A DNA stretch of 7,876 nt, from positions 1-7,876 of the forward strand of contig JBFKEC010000157.1 in assembly GCA_041619315.1 (NCBI GenBank). The letters are read 5' to 3'. Below are positions 1 to 6,776 of the stretch, piece by piece (position 1 is the first letter of the stretch; each line of letters begins with the position of its first letter). The DNA is from Oceanococcus sp041619315 (GTDB taxonomy: Bacteria > Pseudomonadota > Gammaproteobacteria > Nevskiales > Oceanococcaceae). The translations under genes were made by a program, and so were the position numbers. Under the pieces are notes generated by a model. That model saw only the letters and a program-made list of their open reading frames with translations, made no database searches and was not told where the DNA came from.

Positions 1-690
1 CCTGCGGTGTTGCTGATTCATGGCGGTGGCTGGGCGCGTGGTGAGCCGGCCGATATGGACAAGTTTGCCCTGCGGCTGGTGCGTAGCGGCTACGTGGTGA
101 TGAATCTGGGTTATCGCTTGGCGCCGCAGTTCCGTTATCCGGCGCAAAGCCAGGATGTGGCCGCGGCCCATCAATTCCTGGAACAGACGGCGGCGCAATG
201 GCAGGTCGACCCGACGCGTGTTGGTGTGATGGGTTACTCCGCTGGTGGCCATCTGGCATTGATGCATGGACTGGCTGCAGCGACCACGCAGCATCGGGTC
301 AAGGCCGTGGTGTCCGGTGCGGGGCCAACTGACCTGACGCGCTATTCGGATAGCCCTTACCTGCACACGTTGATTGGCCCATATGCCGGTCAGGAGCAGG
401 CTTACCGTGACGCATCGCCGGCGTTTCTGGCCTCGCCAGATGATCCGCCCACACTGATCTATCACGGCCGCTGGGACGCGTTGGTCGAGCTTGAACAGTC
501 ACGTTTTATGGCCGCGGCATTGCGTGCACAGCAGGTTCCAAGTCAGCTGATTGAGGTTGGCTTCTCGGGGCATGCCACCACGTTTCTGGTGGATGGCTGG
601 GTCTGGCCTCAGGTGGAGGAATTTCTCGCCAGCCAACTTAAGTCTCCGGCGCGACGGGAGCAGGCTGTGTCGGATGTTCCTTTACGGTAA
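1..690 (+). CDS. Alpha/beta hydrolase, BD-FAE/carboxylesterase-like (5' end missing)
   Basis: Probable serine ester hydrolase of the alpha/beta hydrolase fold; the substrate cannot be told from sequence. The reading frame is open from the first base, so the start lies upstream and the visible part is 229 residues. The oxyanion-hole motif HGGGW is at bases 19-33. The nucleophile elbow GYSAGG follows, with its Ser at 238-240. The Asp of GRWDALV at 475-477 and the His of SGHATTF at 571-573 complete the triad in the right order and spacing. The stretch YRLAPQFRYPAQSQDV after the oxyanion hole is typical of the BD-FAE/esterase-lipase group (feruloyl esterase, kynurenine formamidase and carboxylesterase relatives). 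Nothing in the visible part suggests a defect. The gene lies 31 bases upstream of the thiolase-like gene on the same strand, so co-transcription is plausible. The family call is firm; the substrate is unknown. Confidence 0.9.
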   Translation, partial: PAVLLIHGGGWARGEPADMDKFALRLVRSGYVVMNLGYRLAPQFRYPAQSQDVAAAHQFLEQTAAQWQVDPTRVGVMGYSAGGHLALMHGLAAATTQHRVKAVVSGAGPTDLTRYSDSPYLHTLIGPYAGQEQAYRDASPAFLASPDDPPTLIYHGRWDALVELEQSRFMAAALRAQQVPSQLIEVGFSGHATTFLVDGWVWPQVEEFLASQLKSPARREQAVSDVPLR

Positions 691-709
691 CATCGCGACA
701 TATTCGCGT

Positions 710-713
710 AGGA
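710..713 (+). promoter_or_regulatory. Ribosome binding site deciding the thiolase start
   Basis: AGGA at 710-713 lies 8 bases before the ATG at 722. It supports 722 as the start rather than in-frame start codons further upstream, which would lie inside the hydrolase gene and have no Shine-Dalgarno sequence that I can see. Confidence 0.6.
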
Positions 714-721
714 AATCATTC

Positions 722-2023
722 ATGCCGGGATTCACCGCGGTCGCTGAAGAGCGCCGTCCTGTCATTGTCGAAGCTGTTCGTACTCCGTACCTGAATTCAA
801 CCGGCGCCTACGCCGCATTGCAAAACTATGAGTTGGCGGCTTTGCCGCTGGTCGAGCTGCTGAATCGCAGCGGGCTTGCGGCCGACGACGTCGAACTGGT
901 CACCATGGGCATGGTGGTGCAGGAGGTGGAAACCACCAACGTGGCGCGCGAAGCGATGCTCAGGGCAGGCTATCCCAGCCACATCCCGGCCTACAGCGTG
1001 TCCATGGCTGGTGTGTCACCCAATGTCGGGGTGATCAATCTGTGTGATGCCATTGCGCTGGGGCGTTTGCGCATCGGTGTTGCAGCGGGCACGGAAAACT
1101 TTTCCGATCTGCCGATTCGTTTACCGCGGCGTATGCGCCAACGTCTTATTCGGCTGTCCAAGGCACGCAATCTGGGGCAGCGGCTGAAAATACTCGCCGG
1201 TTTGCGTCCGGCGGATCTGCTGCCCGTACTGCCCAGCAGTCAGGATCTCACCACCGGGCTGAACATGGGCCAGGCCTGCGAGAACATGGCGCAACGTTTC
1301 GCCGTCACTCGTCAGGCCGCCGATGCCTATGCCGAGCGCAGCCATCATGCCGCGGCAGCGGCTTGGCAGGCAGGCCACTATGACGATGTCATGGCGGTGA
1401 CGGTGAAGGGCCAGGTGGTCGAACGCGACGATGCGATTCGCGGCGACACCAGCCTTGAACGGCTGGCCGCACTCAAGCCTTCATTCGCCGAACAGGGGGT
1501 CATCACGCCCGGCAATGCCTCGGGCCTGACGGACGGTGCCGCAGCCCTGCTGGTGATGTCACAGTGCGAGGCCGACAAACGCAATATGCAAGCCCTGGTC
1601 CGGGTCTGCGATGCCCAACTCACGGGTGTGCACGATCTGTCCAGCGAAATGCTGCTGGGGCCAGCCATGGCGATCCCGCCGCTGCTGGCGCGCCATGGCC
1701 TGAACATGAATGACATCGCCGTGTTCGAGTTGCATGAAGCCTTTGCCGCCCAGATCCTTGCCAATCAGGCCGCCCTGAACGATCCGGAATTTGCCCGTCA
1801 GGAGCTGGGGCTGGAGCAGGCGCCAGGCGCGATCCCTGAACAGCGACTCAACCTGTGGGGGGGCTCGCTGGCGCTGGGCAATCCTTTCGCCGCCACCGGT
1901 ATTCGTCTGATCAGCACGGCAGCACGCCGCCTGCGGGCCGACGGCGGTCGTTATGCGGTGGTTGCGACCTGTGCCGGCGGCGGTCTGGGTTCGGCCTTGT
2001 TGCTGGAAAACCCGCAGGCGTAA
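722..2023 (+). CDS. FadI/HADHB-type thiolase-fold protein lacking the nucleophilic Cys
   Basis: A 433-residue protein, full length for the acetyl-CoA C-acyltransferase family (FadI is about 436 residues). Active enzymes cleave 3-ketoacyl-CoA with CoA in beta-oxidation. Family landmarks in order: EAVRTP near residue 18; VQEVETTNVAREA before the active-site loop; NASGLTDGAA; HEAFAAQ with His338; LWGGSLALG; and CAGGG with Cys417. From memory it is closest in style to the trifunctional beta subunit, for example in the SDLPIR, MGQ and GGSLALG regions. The odd point is the nucleophile loop: where the subfamily has MACIS, this protein has MAGVS, so Gly97 (GGT, 1010-1012) replaces the Cys. The GHP motif is GNP, so Asn387 (AAT, 1880-1882) replaces the His that normally activates the Cys. 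Normal thiolase turnover through an acyl-Cys intermediate is therefore not expected. The frame is intact. No hydratase/dehydrogenase partner gene (fadJ/fadB) is visible. The fold assignment is certain; the activity is unknown. Confidence 0.93.
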   Translation: MPGFTAVAEERRPVIVEAVRTPYLNSTGAYAALQNYELAALPLVELLNRSGLAADDVELVTMGMVVQEVETTNVAREAMLRAGYPSHIPAYSVSMAGVSPNVGVINLCDAIALGRLRIGVAAGTENFSDLPIRLPRRMRQRLIRLSKARNLGQRLKILAGLRPADLLPVLPSSQDLTTGLNMGQACENMAQRFAVTRQAADAYAERSHHAAAAAWQAGHYDDVMAVTVKGQVVERDDAIRGDTSLERLAALKPSFAEQGVITPGNASGLTDGAAALLVMSQCEADKRNMQALVRVCDAQLTGVHDLSSEMLLGPAMAIPPLLARHGLNMNDIAVFELHEAFAAQILANQAALNDPEFARQELGLEQAPGAIPEQRLNLWGGSLALGNPFAATGIRLISTAARRLRADGGRYAVVATCAGGGLGSALLLENPQA

Positions 2024-2038
2024 GTGGCGCGTTGCGGG
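2007..2038 (-). terminator. Rho-independent terminator of the propeller lipoprotein gene
   Basis: Read on the minus strand, CCCGCA (2038-2033) pairs with TGCGGG (2016-2011). A small internal bulge follows, then an inner CGC-type 3-bp stem with a 7-base loop, and then TTTT at 2010-2007. The stem begins 4 bases after the propeller stop codon at 2043. The T-run is short. On the plus strand the hairpin is followed by no T-run, so it should mainly serve the minus-strand gene. It straddles the thiolase stop codon and lies partly in its coding sequence. Confidence 0.6.
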
Positions 2039-2042
2039 CGGC

Positions 2043-4256
2043 TCACGGACGCAGATCCAGGCTGTCTCGCTCAGCCGGGCTGTCGCCGCTGGCATCCAGT
2101 GATTTCAGATACGACGAAGACAGGGTCAGCACGCTGGTGCTGCTGAGCAGCGGGCCTTGCTCGTTGATGATGACGCTGCGCAGCGGTTGGTTATAGATGA
2201 TCGGGGCAAAGCCATTGCAGCCTTCGGGCGGCAATTCGTCGGCATCGGAGGGACAGCCCTGGTCACCCTCACCACTATCCTTGTGGTCGATGCGGGCATA
2301 TTCCTCGATGCTGCCTGCACTGCCATTAATGCCAATGCGCATTGCCATAAACCCGCTCAGGCTGCGCTCGGGGGCGGGCGAGCCGATCTGCACGGGCAGG
2401 CTGAGCAGGCCATCCTGATCGTTCTGCGACAGCAAGATCGGCACCTCACTGTAGGTGAACGCATGAGGATCATGCTCGGCCAGGCTGAAGGCATAGTCAT
2501 TTTCATCAAGCTCGGGCTCGCTACTGGCGATCACCTGCGGCGCTGACAGATCCGAGACGTCGAAGATCTGCAAGTGAAAACCGCGCCCGGTCCCGATGCC
2601 GCCTTCGCCGGCATTGCGCCCAATGGTCAGCAGGTGGTCTGTGCCCAATGGGTGCATATACGTCGAGAAGCCGGGGATTTCGAGTTCGCCTTTTTTCTCG
2701 GGTTGCGTGGGATCGCTTAAATCAAAGGTGAACAGTGGATCAATCTGCTCGAAGGTCACCACATAGGCGTTGTCGCCCACGAAGCGAGCCGCGCGTATGG
2801 TTTCGCGTGGTTTTTCGTTGACGTCAACAAAGTCTTCGACCATGCCGGTCAGCGCCATGCTTGTGGCTGAAAGTATGCTGAGATGGTGATGATTGACCCA
2901 GGCGGCTCCGGGTTCGTCAGCCGGGCGCGCTTCGGTGGCGACCACGCGCAGGTGGTTTTCGAATTCGCTCATCTGATAGCGGTTGCCAAACCAGCCGTCG
3001 ATCACGCCCAGACCATCCGGGATCGCGCTACCACTGCTGATGTCGTAGCGATAGATAGCGGTTTGCTGAGTTTGCTCGGGATCAAACCACCAGCCGCCGC
3101 TGTGTTGACTCAGATACAGCGCATTGGTGCTGGCGTAGAGCTGCCAGGCGTTATTGATGGTGCCTAGAGTGCTGAGTGCGCTGCCATCGGTATTGATGCT
3201 GGAGATCATCAGCAGGCCCATGCGGGTGCTGATGGCGGGGCGCTGGATGTGGTCACAGGCCAGCGTTTGCTGTCCGCTGGCCACGGTGCCAAGGCGGGGT
3301 AGCAGTGCGCTGACATCCAGTGCGTTCACCGCCGATTCGATGTGCGCGCGGATATCCGTTGTCAGCGCGTCCATGCGCGCCTGGTCGCCATCCGCGTAAG
3401 CGCTGGGGTAATCCTCGTAAGCAAGCTTGTTGAAGGTTGCGTCGTTGTACAGCGCGGCGGGGTAGGGAAAGCCAAACTGGGTGATCAAATGGACACGATC
3501 ATCAATACGACGGGCATCCAGGTACTGACCATCCATGCTCAGCGTTTCCAGCAGGACAGGCGTGGCCGGATCTGAGACGTCGTAGAACTGAACGTCGGTG
3601 GCCTGTTCGAAATATGCGGGCGCGATACTGCTTTTGGCCGCGTCAGCAAAGCCGGCATCACTGACCGCCGGGGCATGCAAGTAATAGACGTAGTCGGGCG
3701 TGAGCAGCACCACCAGGCGCTGCGTTTGGCTGTCTAGAAACATGCCAGTGGGTTGTTTGCTGTCGCTCAGGCTGATGCGGGTCAGTATCTGAAGGTCATC
3801 AAGGTTGCCGGTGTCGACAACCAGCAGTTCGCGTGATTCACGCCGCAGCACGTACAGGTATTGGCCATCCGGGCTGGCTTCGATCAGATCGGCCTCATCC
3901 ACCCCCGCTTCCTGGGTGTTGGTCTGGGTGACCTCACGCTGCGGCGCGTCTTGCGGAGTGCTGGGCGCAGCCACGGCGTCACCCTGGGCGAACTCGACCG
4001 ATTCCAGTGTCGCTGGATCGCAGCCAAAGCAGTTGCGGTTGTAGGCATAACCGCTGAAATATTCTTCCGCCAGGGCGTTGGCATAATAGGCTTTGAAGTC
4101 TGCACAGGAGGCAAATGCAGACTGTTCCAGAACACTTTTTGGCGTTTTGCGCGCGCCGCCGTCGGGTTCAGCTGAGGGTGTTCCATTGCTGCCGCCGCAT
4201 GCTGCCAGCGCTGCACCACACACGCCCGCAAGCACCAGTGCTCGAATCCTGTCCAT
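2043..4256 (-). CDS. Beta-propeller domain lipoprotein (PF09826-like)
   Basis: A 737-residue exported lipoprotein; no biochemical function is known to me for this family. The N-terminus is a lipoprotein signal: MDR, a hydrophobic stretch, then the lipobox LAAC with Cys20. Gly at +2 (not Asp) predicts the outer membrane. A low-complexity linker (about 21-45) precedes a conserved-looking segment and the signature TNTQEAGVDEAD at 112-123. That signature matches my memory of the TNVQ..GVDEAD motif of beta-propeller proteins (PF09826). The rest is a long run of blade-like repeats, with phrases such as QFYDVSDPATP, FTFDLSDPTQP and LQIFDVSDLSAP recurring at intervals. Six Cys follow the lipid Cys (51, 76, 79, one in LACDH, and a QGC/EGC pair near the C-terminus), which could form disulfides outside the cytoplasm. 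The start at 4256 was preferred to an in-frame start 33 bases upstream because a GGAGG site precedes it and the signal peptide begins there. It is a single-gene unit with its own promoter and terminator. Confidence 0.9.
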   Translation of the reverse strand: MDRIRALVLAGVCGAALAACGGSNGTPSAEPDGGARKTPKSVLEQSAFASCADFKAYYANALAEEYFSGYAYNRNCFGCDPATLESVEFAQGDAVAAPSTPQDAPQREVTQTNTQEAGVDEADLIEASPDGQYLYVLRRESRELLVVDTGNLDDLQILTRISLSDSKQPTGMFLDSQTQRLVVLLTPDYVYYLHAPAVSDAGFADAAKSSIAPAYFEQATDVQFYDVSDPATPVLLETLSMDGQYLDARRIDDRVHLITQFGFPYPAALYNDATFNKLAYEDYPSAYADGDQARMDALTTDIRAHIESAVNALDVSALLPRLGTVASGQQTLACDHIQRPAISTRMGLLMISSINTDGSALSTLGTINNAWQLYASTNALYLSQHSGGWWFDPEQTQQTAIYRYDISSGSAIPDGLGVIDGWFGNRYQMSEFENHLRVVATEARPADEPGAAWVNHHHLSILSATSMALTGMVEDFVDVNEKPRETIRAARFVGDNAYVVTFEQIDPLFTFDLSDPTQPEKKGELEIPGFSTYMHPLGTDHLLTIGRNAGEGGIGTGRGFHLQIFDVSDLSAPQVIASSEPELDENDYAFSLAEHDPHAFTYSEVPILLSQNDQDGLLSLPVQIGSPAPERSLSGFMAMRIGINGSAGSIEEYARIDHKDSGEGDQGCPSDADELPPEGCNGFAPIIYNQPLRSVIINEQGPLLSSTSVLTLSSSYLKSLDASGDSPAERDSLDLRP

Positions 4257-4261
4257 GGCCG

Positions 4262-4266
4262 CCTCC
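4262..4266 (-). promoter_or_regulatory. Ribosome binding site deciding the propeller lipoprotein start
   Basis: GGAGG on the minus strand lies 5 bases before the ATG at 4256-4254. It fixes the start at the residue that begins a normal lipoprotein signal peptide. The alternative start at 4289 would add 11 residues ahead of it, and this GGAGG would then lie inside the coding sequence. Confidence 0.75.
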
Positions 4267-4287
4267 AAACATTCGCAGGGACTTGGC

Positions 4288-4315
4288 ATTATGGACCTTG
4301 GCGCGCTGGCGGCAA
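4288..4315 (-). promoter_or_regulatory. Putative sigma-70 promoter for the propeller lipoprotein
   Basis: On the minus strand TTGCCG (4315-4310) and CATAAT (4293-4288) are separated by 16 bases. They match the -35 and -10 consensus at four and five of six positions respectively. Transcription would start near 4281, giving a leader of about 25 bases before the ATG at 4256. The assignment rests on sequence match only. Confidence 0.45.
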
Positions 4316-4333
4316 GATTGGTCCGACCAGCGC
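4303..4333. repeat. 7-bp inverted repeat around the putative -35 box
   Basis: GCGCTGG at 4303-4309 is repeated inverted as CCAGCGC at 4327-4333, with 17 bases between. The spacer holds the putative -35 hexamer of the propeller gene. No T-run follows on either strand, so a terminator for the bat-GST operon is unlikely. It could be an operator or chance. Confidence 0.4.
4319..4329. repeat. Odd palindrome TGGTC-C-GACCA upstream of the -35 box
   Basis: An 11-bp perfect dyad around a central C sits just upstream of the putative -35 hexamer of the minus-strand propeller gene and overlaps the right arm of the larger inverted repeat. This is a plausible position for a dimeric regulator site. No known regulator consensus was recognised. 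Confidence 0.35.
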
Positions 4334-4355
4334 AAGGGTTAAACCGCAGCGGCGT

Positions 4356-5117
4356 TCAGCCGTAGGTGGTTTCCAGGTACTGCAAAATTTCGGCTGATTC
4401 GAACATTTCCACACCGTAGTTGGGATCAATCAGATAGGGCGCTTGAACCTTGCCGGCGCGTTCCTGCAGGGCCTTGCGATTACGCCCGACCAGCGGCGCG
4501 TCAGGGAACAGTTTGGCGCGAAACTGTGGCGGCCCCATGTCTTTCCACTCGGCTTTGGCCATGTTGTGCAAGATGTAAGGCAGTTCCAGAGCGCTGAGCA
4601 GTTCCCGCACCGGTCGGGAATACGGGCTGGCTTCAAAGCTGTAGAGCTCCAGATCCTTGGCCGGGGCCTTTTTGCCGCGGTAGTTGAGACCGCTGCTGGG
4701 TGTGCGTACGGCCGAACACAGCATGGAGCTGGCGACCTTGGCCGGGTGGGGCAGGCCGCCGTTGTCGCTGTGCCCGTAAGTGCGATGCAGATAGTCGATG
4801 ATGTCGCGTGATTCGTACATCAGCACCCCGGTATTGGGGTCATGCAGCAATGGGAACATGGCTTTGCCGCCATTTTCCACCGCCTGCGGGCGGAACCGTG
4901 TGCCGCCACGCGGGCATGGCAGGATGCGTACGTCGAGGTCGAGTTCGCACAAGGTTTCACGAACCAGGCGACAGTAAGGGCAATTTTCGATGTCGTAGAG
5001 TTCGAGCATTTTTTCGGGCTGTTGGCCGGGTTTGAACGCTGCGCTGCCGCGCCATCCGCGCAGGCTGCTGGCGATCAGGTTGAGATTCAGGTCCACGATA
5101 CGGGACAACTTCGACAT
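4356..5117 (-). CDS. Tandem GST N-terminal/glutaredoxin-like domain protein
   Basis: A 253-residue, probably cytoplasmic protein made of two thioredoxin-fold domains of the glutathione S-transferase N-terminal type. Domain 1 (about 38-115) has CPYC at 46-49, a probable cis-Pro at 89 and the GST glutathione-binding style ES at 102-103. Domain 2 (about 156-253) repeats the layout with SPYS at 164-167, Pro227 and ES at 240-241. Both begin LELY and end in a YL..TYG motif, so they arose by internal duplication. The all-helical GST C-terminal domain is absent: domain 2 runs to the last residue. A glutathione-linked oxidoreductase or binding role is inferred; only domain 1 keeps a dithiol motif. The start at 5117 has GGAG (5128-5125) 7 bases upstream. 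Only 4 bases separate it from the batD stop, so it is the last gene of the bat operon seen here. The true substrate or partner is unknown. Confidence 0.88.
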   Translation of the reverse strand: MSKLSRIVDLNLNLIASSLRGWRGSAAFKPGQQPEKMLELYDIENCPYCRLVRETLCELDLDVRILPCPRGGTRFRPQAVENGGKAMFPLLHDPNTGVLMYESRDIIDYLHRTYGHSDNGGLPHPAKVASSMLCSAVRTPSSGLNYRGKKAPAKDLELYSFEASPYSRPVRELLSALELPYILHNMAKAEWKDMGPPQFRAKLFPDAPLVGRNRKALQERAGKVQAPYLIDPNYGVEMFESAEILQYLETTYG

Positions 5118-5121
5118 CAGG

Positions 5122-6774
5122 CTACTCCGGGTATAGAGACGGTAGTGGTGCAGTGGTGGCGCGTTGCATGTTGTGGGCGCGGCTGCGAATCAGCCGAATC
5201 AGGGGCTCGCGTGCAAACTCATTGCCGCTGCCATAGGCGGCCGCATCCAGGGCAGCCAGTGCTGGCGGCAGTTCGGGGTCATCGCAAAACTGTTGCAGCT
5301 GGTTCAGACGCATGGCCTGCCCATTGCGCTGCTGGGCCCAGCGCAGCAGCGCCTGTCGGCAGGTCTTGGCATCGCCCGTTTTCAGCGTCTGAATGGTCGC
5401 GCGTTTGTCTGCGCTGTCGCTGGGCGTTTGCACTGGGCGTTCGCGCCGACGGGTCTGCCACATCCAGGCCAGAAGGGTGCCCAGCCAGCCGGCACCGCAG
5501 GCCACCGTTGCAACCTGCCAGCGCCAGTCCACCGCACCAGTGGTGGCTTCAGTTGAGGGCTGCAGCGAGGCTGCGTCAGCAAGCGCTTCGGTGGCCAAAG
5601 GTTGTGCTTGGGTGTTCGGCGCGGTGGCAACTGCTGCGGGCATCGCTTCTAGTTCGAGCTCGCGTTGCTCCAGTCTGGCTGTGCGCAGCATCTCGTTGGC
5701 GCTGTCCCACCACTGCACTTCAACCGCAGGAAGAATCAGGCGCTCACCCGGTCCAGGGATGATGGCAGTGCTATAGCTGCGGGTGGCAATCAGCTGCGTG
5801 CCATCACTCTGGGTCTGTTCTTGAGGGGGTTCGGTAAAGCTCTGGCTGTTGGGCGGCAGTTGCGGGTTGAGGTCTGGTAGCTGGGTGTGCAACTGACCAA
5901 AGACTTTGAGCGTAATGGTGCGGGTCAAGGGTTGCCCGCTTTTCCACGGGCCCTGGGCAGGGTTGAGGCTTTGACTCAACTGCACATCGCCAGCCGGCAG
6001 CCAAGTCGACACGTTGGCTGGCGGTGGTTGGATGTCTATGCGCATGGGGTCGGCGGCGGCGTAGAGGCTGCGCGAAGGCGTGCCAAAGCCAAACAGTCCC
6101 TGCGAGCGGCGTGTGTTGTCGGCAACTTCGCCGCTGAAGACCGGGCCGTTCAATTCCAGCGTGCCGGACTGCTCGGCAAACACGGCATAGCGTCGTTCAA
6201 TCACGCGATAGCGCTGGGTGCCACGCAAAATCTGGGATTCGCGTTGCTCGCCCAGTTGTTCGATGACCGCAGTGGGGCTGGACGGTTCGGAAAAGCTGCC
6301 GGACAGCAGATCGCCGCGCACGAACAAGCGCGCGGTGACGATGATCTGCTCGCGCAGCCAGGCGGTGTCACGGTCGGCCTCGAATTCAATAAAGGACTCG
6401 GGCAGTTCGCCCTGTGCTAGATCCGGTTGTTTGACCGTGATCTCAATCGCGTCGGTCAATTCACTGCCAACGGGAATGGGCGGAATGCGCAGCGTACCCA
6501 GACGTTTGGGCCGCAGTTGAACCAGCCACTCGTGGGTGCGCGTGGTGTGGCCATTGATCATGCGGATCTGGCTGGAGCTGCGTTGCCCGAGAATCTGGAA
6601 GTCCTGATCCAGAACCGCAAGGTTCGGCTCGTCTTTGCCCGATTCGCTTCGGATGGTCAGGCTTAGGCTTTCGCCGGCCAGCACCGGGTTTTTGTCCACT
6701 TGAGCGGAGACTGTGGCAAACAGCGGTGTGCTGATCAGGGCCATCAGAAACAGGGCTAGAATTCGCATAGTCAT
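5122..6774 (-). CDS. batD: BatD family protein (oxygen tolerance)
   Basis: A 550-residue membrane-anchored envelope protein of the BatD family (PF13584). Bat proteins were named for Bacteroides aerotolerance; their molecular role is still unsettled. The N-terminus MTMRILALFLMALISTPLFA is a signal peptide, followed by QVDKNPVLAGESLSL, typical of the mature start of BatD with its immunoglobulin-like beta-rich periplasmic part. A Q/T/A-rich linker leads to one transmembrane segment at about 417-440 (WRWQVATVACG...LLAWMWQ). The positive RRRER then begins a cytoplasmic tail of about 110 residues. The start was set at 6774 because that ATG overlaps the stop codon of the preceding gene (TGATG), which suggests translational coupling; ATG at 6768 is the alternative. 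Extending upstream would add about 28 residues that read inside the previous gene. No good Shine-Dalgarno sequence is seen, which fits coupling. Confidence 0.9.
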   Translation of the reverse strand: MTMRILALFLMALISTPLFATVSAQVDKNPVLAGESLSLTIRSESGKDEPNLAVLDQDFQILGQRSSSQIRMINGHTTRTHEWLVQLRPKRLGTLRIPPIPVGSELTDAIEITVKQPDLAQGELPESFIEFEADRDTAWLREQIIVTARLFVRGDLLSGSFSEPSSPTAVIEQLGEQRESQILRGTQRYRVIERRYAVFAEQSGTLELNGPVFSGEVADNTRRSQGLFGFGTPSRSLYAAADPMRIDIQPPPANVSTWLPAGDVQLSQSLNPAQGPWKSGQPLTRTITLKVFGQLHTQLPDLNPQLPPNSQSFTEPPQEQTQSDGTQLIATRSYSTAIIPGPGERLILPAVEVQWWDSANEMLRTARLEQRELELEAMPAAVATAPNTQAQPLATEALADAASLQPSTEATTGAVDWRWQVATVACGAGWLGTLLAWMWQTRRRERPVQTPSDSADKRATIQTLKTGDAKTCRQALLRWAQQRNGQAMRLNQLQQFCDDPELPPALAALDAAAYGSGNEFAREPLIRLIRSRAHNMQRATTAPLPSLYPE

Positions 6775-6776
6775 CA
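6772..6776 (-). promoter_or_regulatory. TGATG stop/start overlap coupling batBC-like gene to batD
   Basis: On the minus strand the TGA stop of the VWA-TPR gene (6776-6774) and the ATG of batD (6774-6772) share one base. With no clear Shine-Dalgarno sequence ahead of batD, reinitiation by the same ribosomes is the likely way it is translated. Confidence 0.7.

Noticed and set aside
551..721. N-terminal extension of the thiolase by 57 residues
   Set aside because: It would overlap the hydrolase gene heavily, its residues resemble no thiolase N-terminus, and the ribosome binding site at 710-713 points to 722.
1043..1045. Cys108, eleven residues after Gly97, as a replacement nucleophile
   Set aside because: It falls on the helix following the active-site loop, about three turns away, and the GHP His that would activate a Cys is also lost, so it is unlikely to take over. 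A structure model could reopen this.
1559..2095. Minus-strand open frame of 178 codons under the thiolase
   Set aside because: It lies antisense to the conserved C-terminal half of the thiolase and has no ribosome binding site or recognisable domain.
4341..4360. Small stem CGGC-TGAAC-GCCG (minus strand) after the GST-like gene as a terminator
   Set aside because: Only 4 bp of stem, overlapping the stop codon, and not followed directly by a T-run; too weak to call.
4842..5762. Plus-strand open frame of 306 codons
   Set aside because: It lies antisense to the tandem GST gene and batD, both supported by family motifs. Its translation is rich in R, C, A and H with no domain, as expected for GC-rich antisense.
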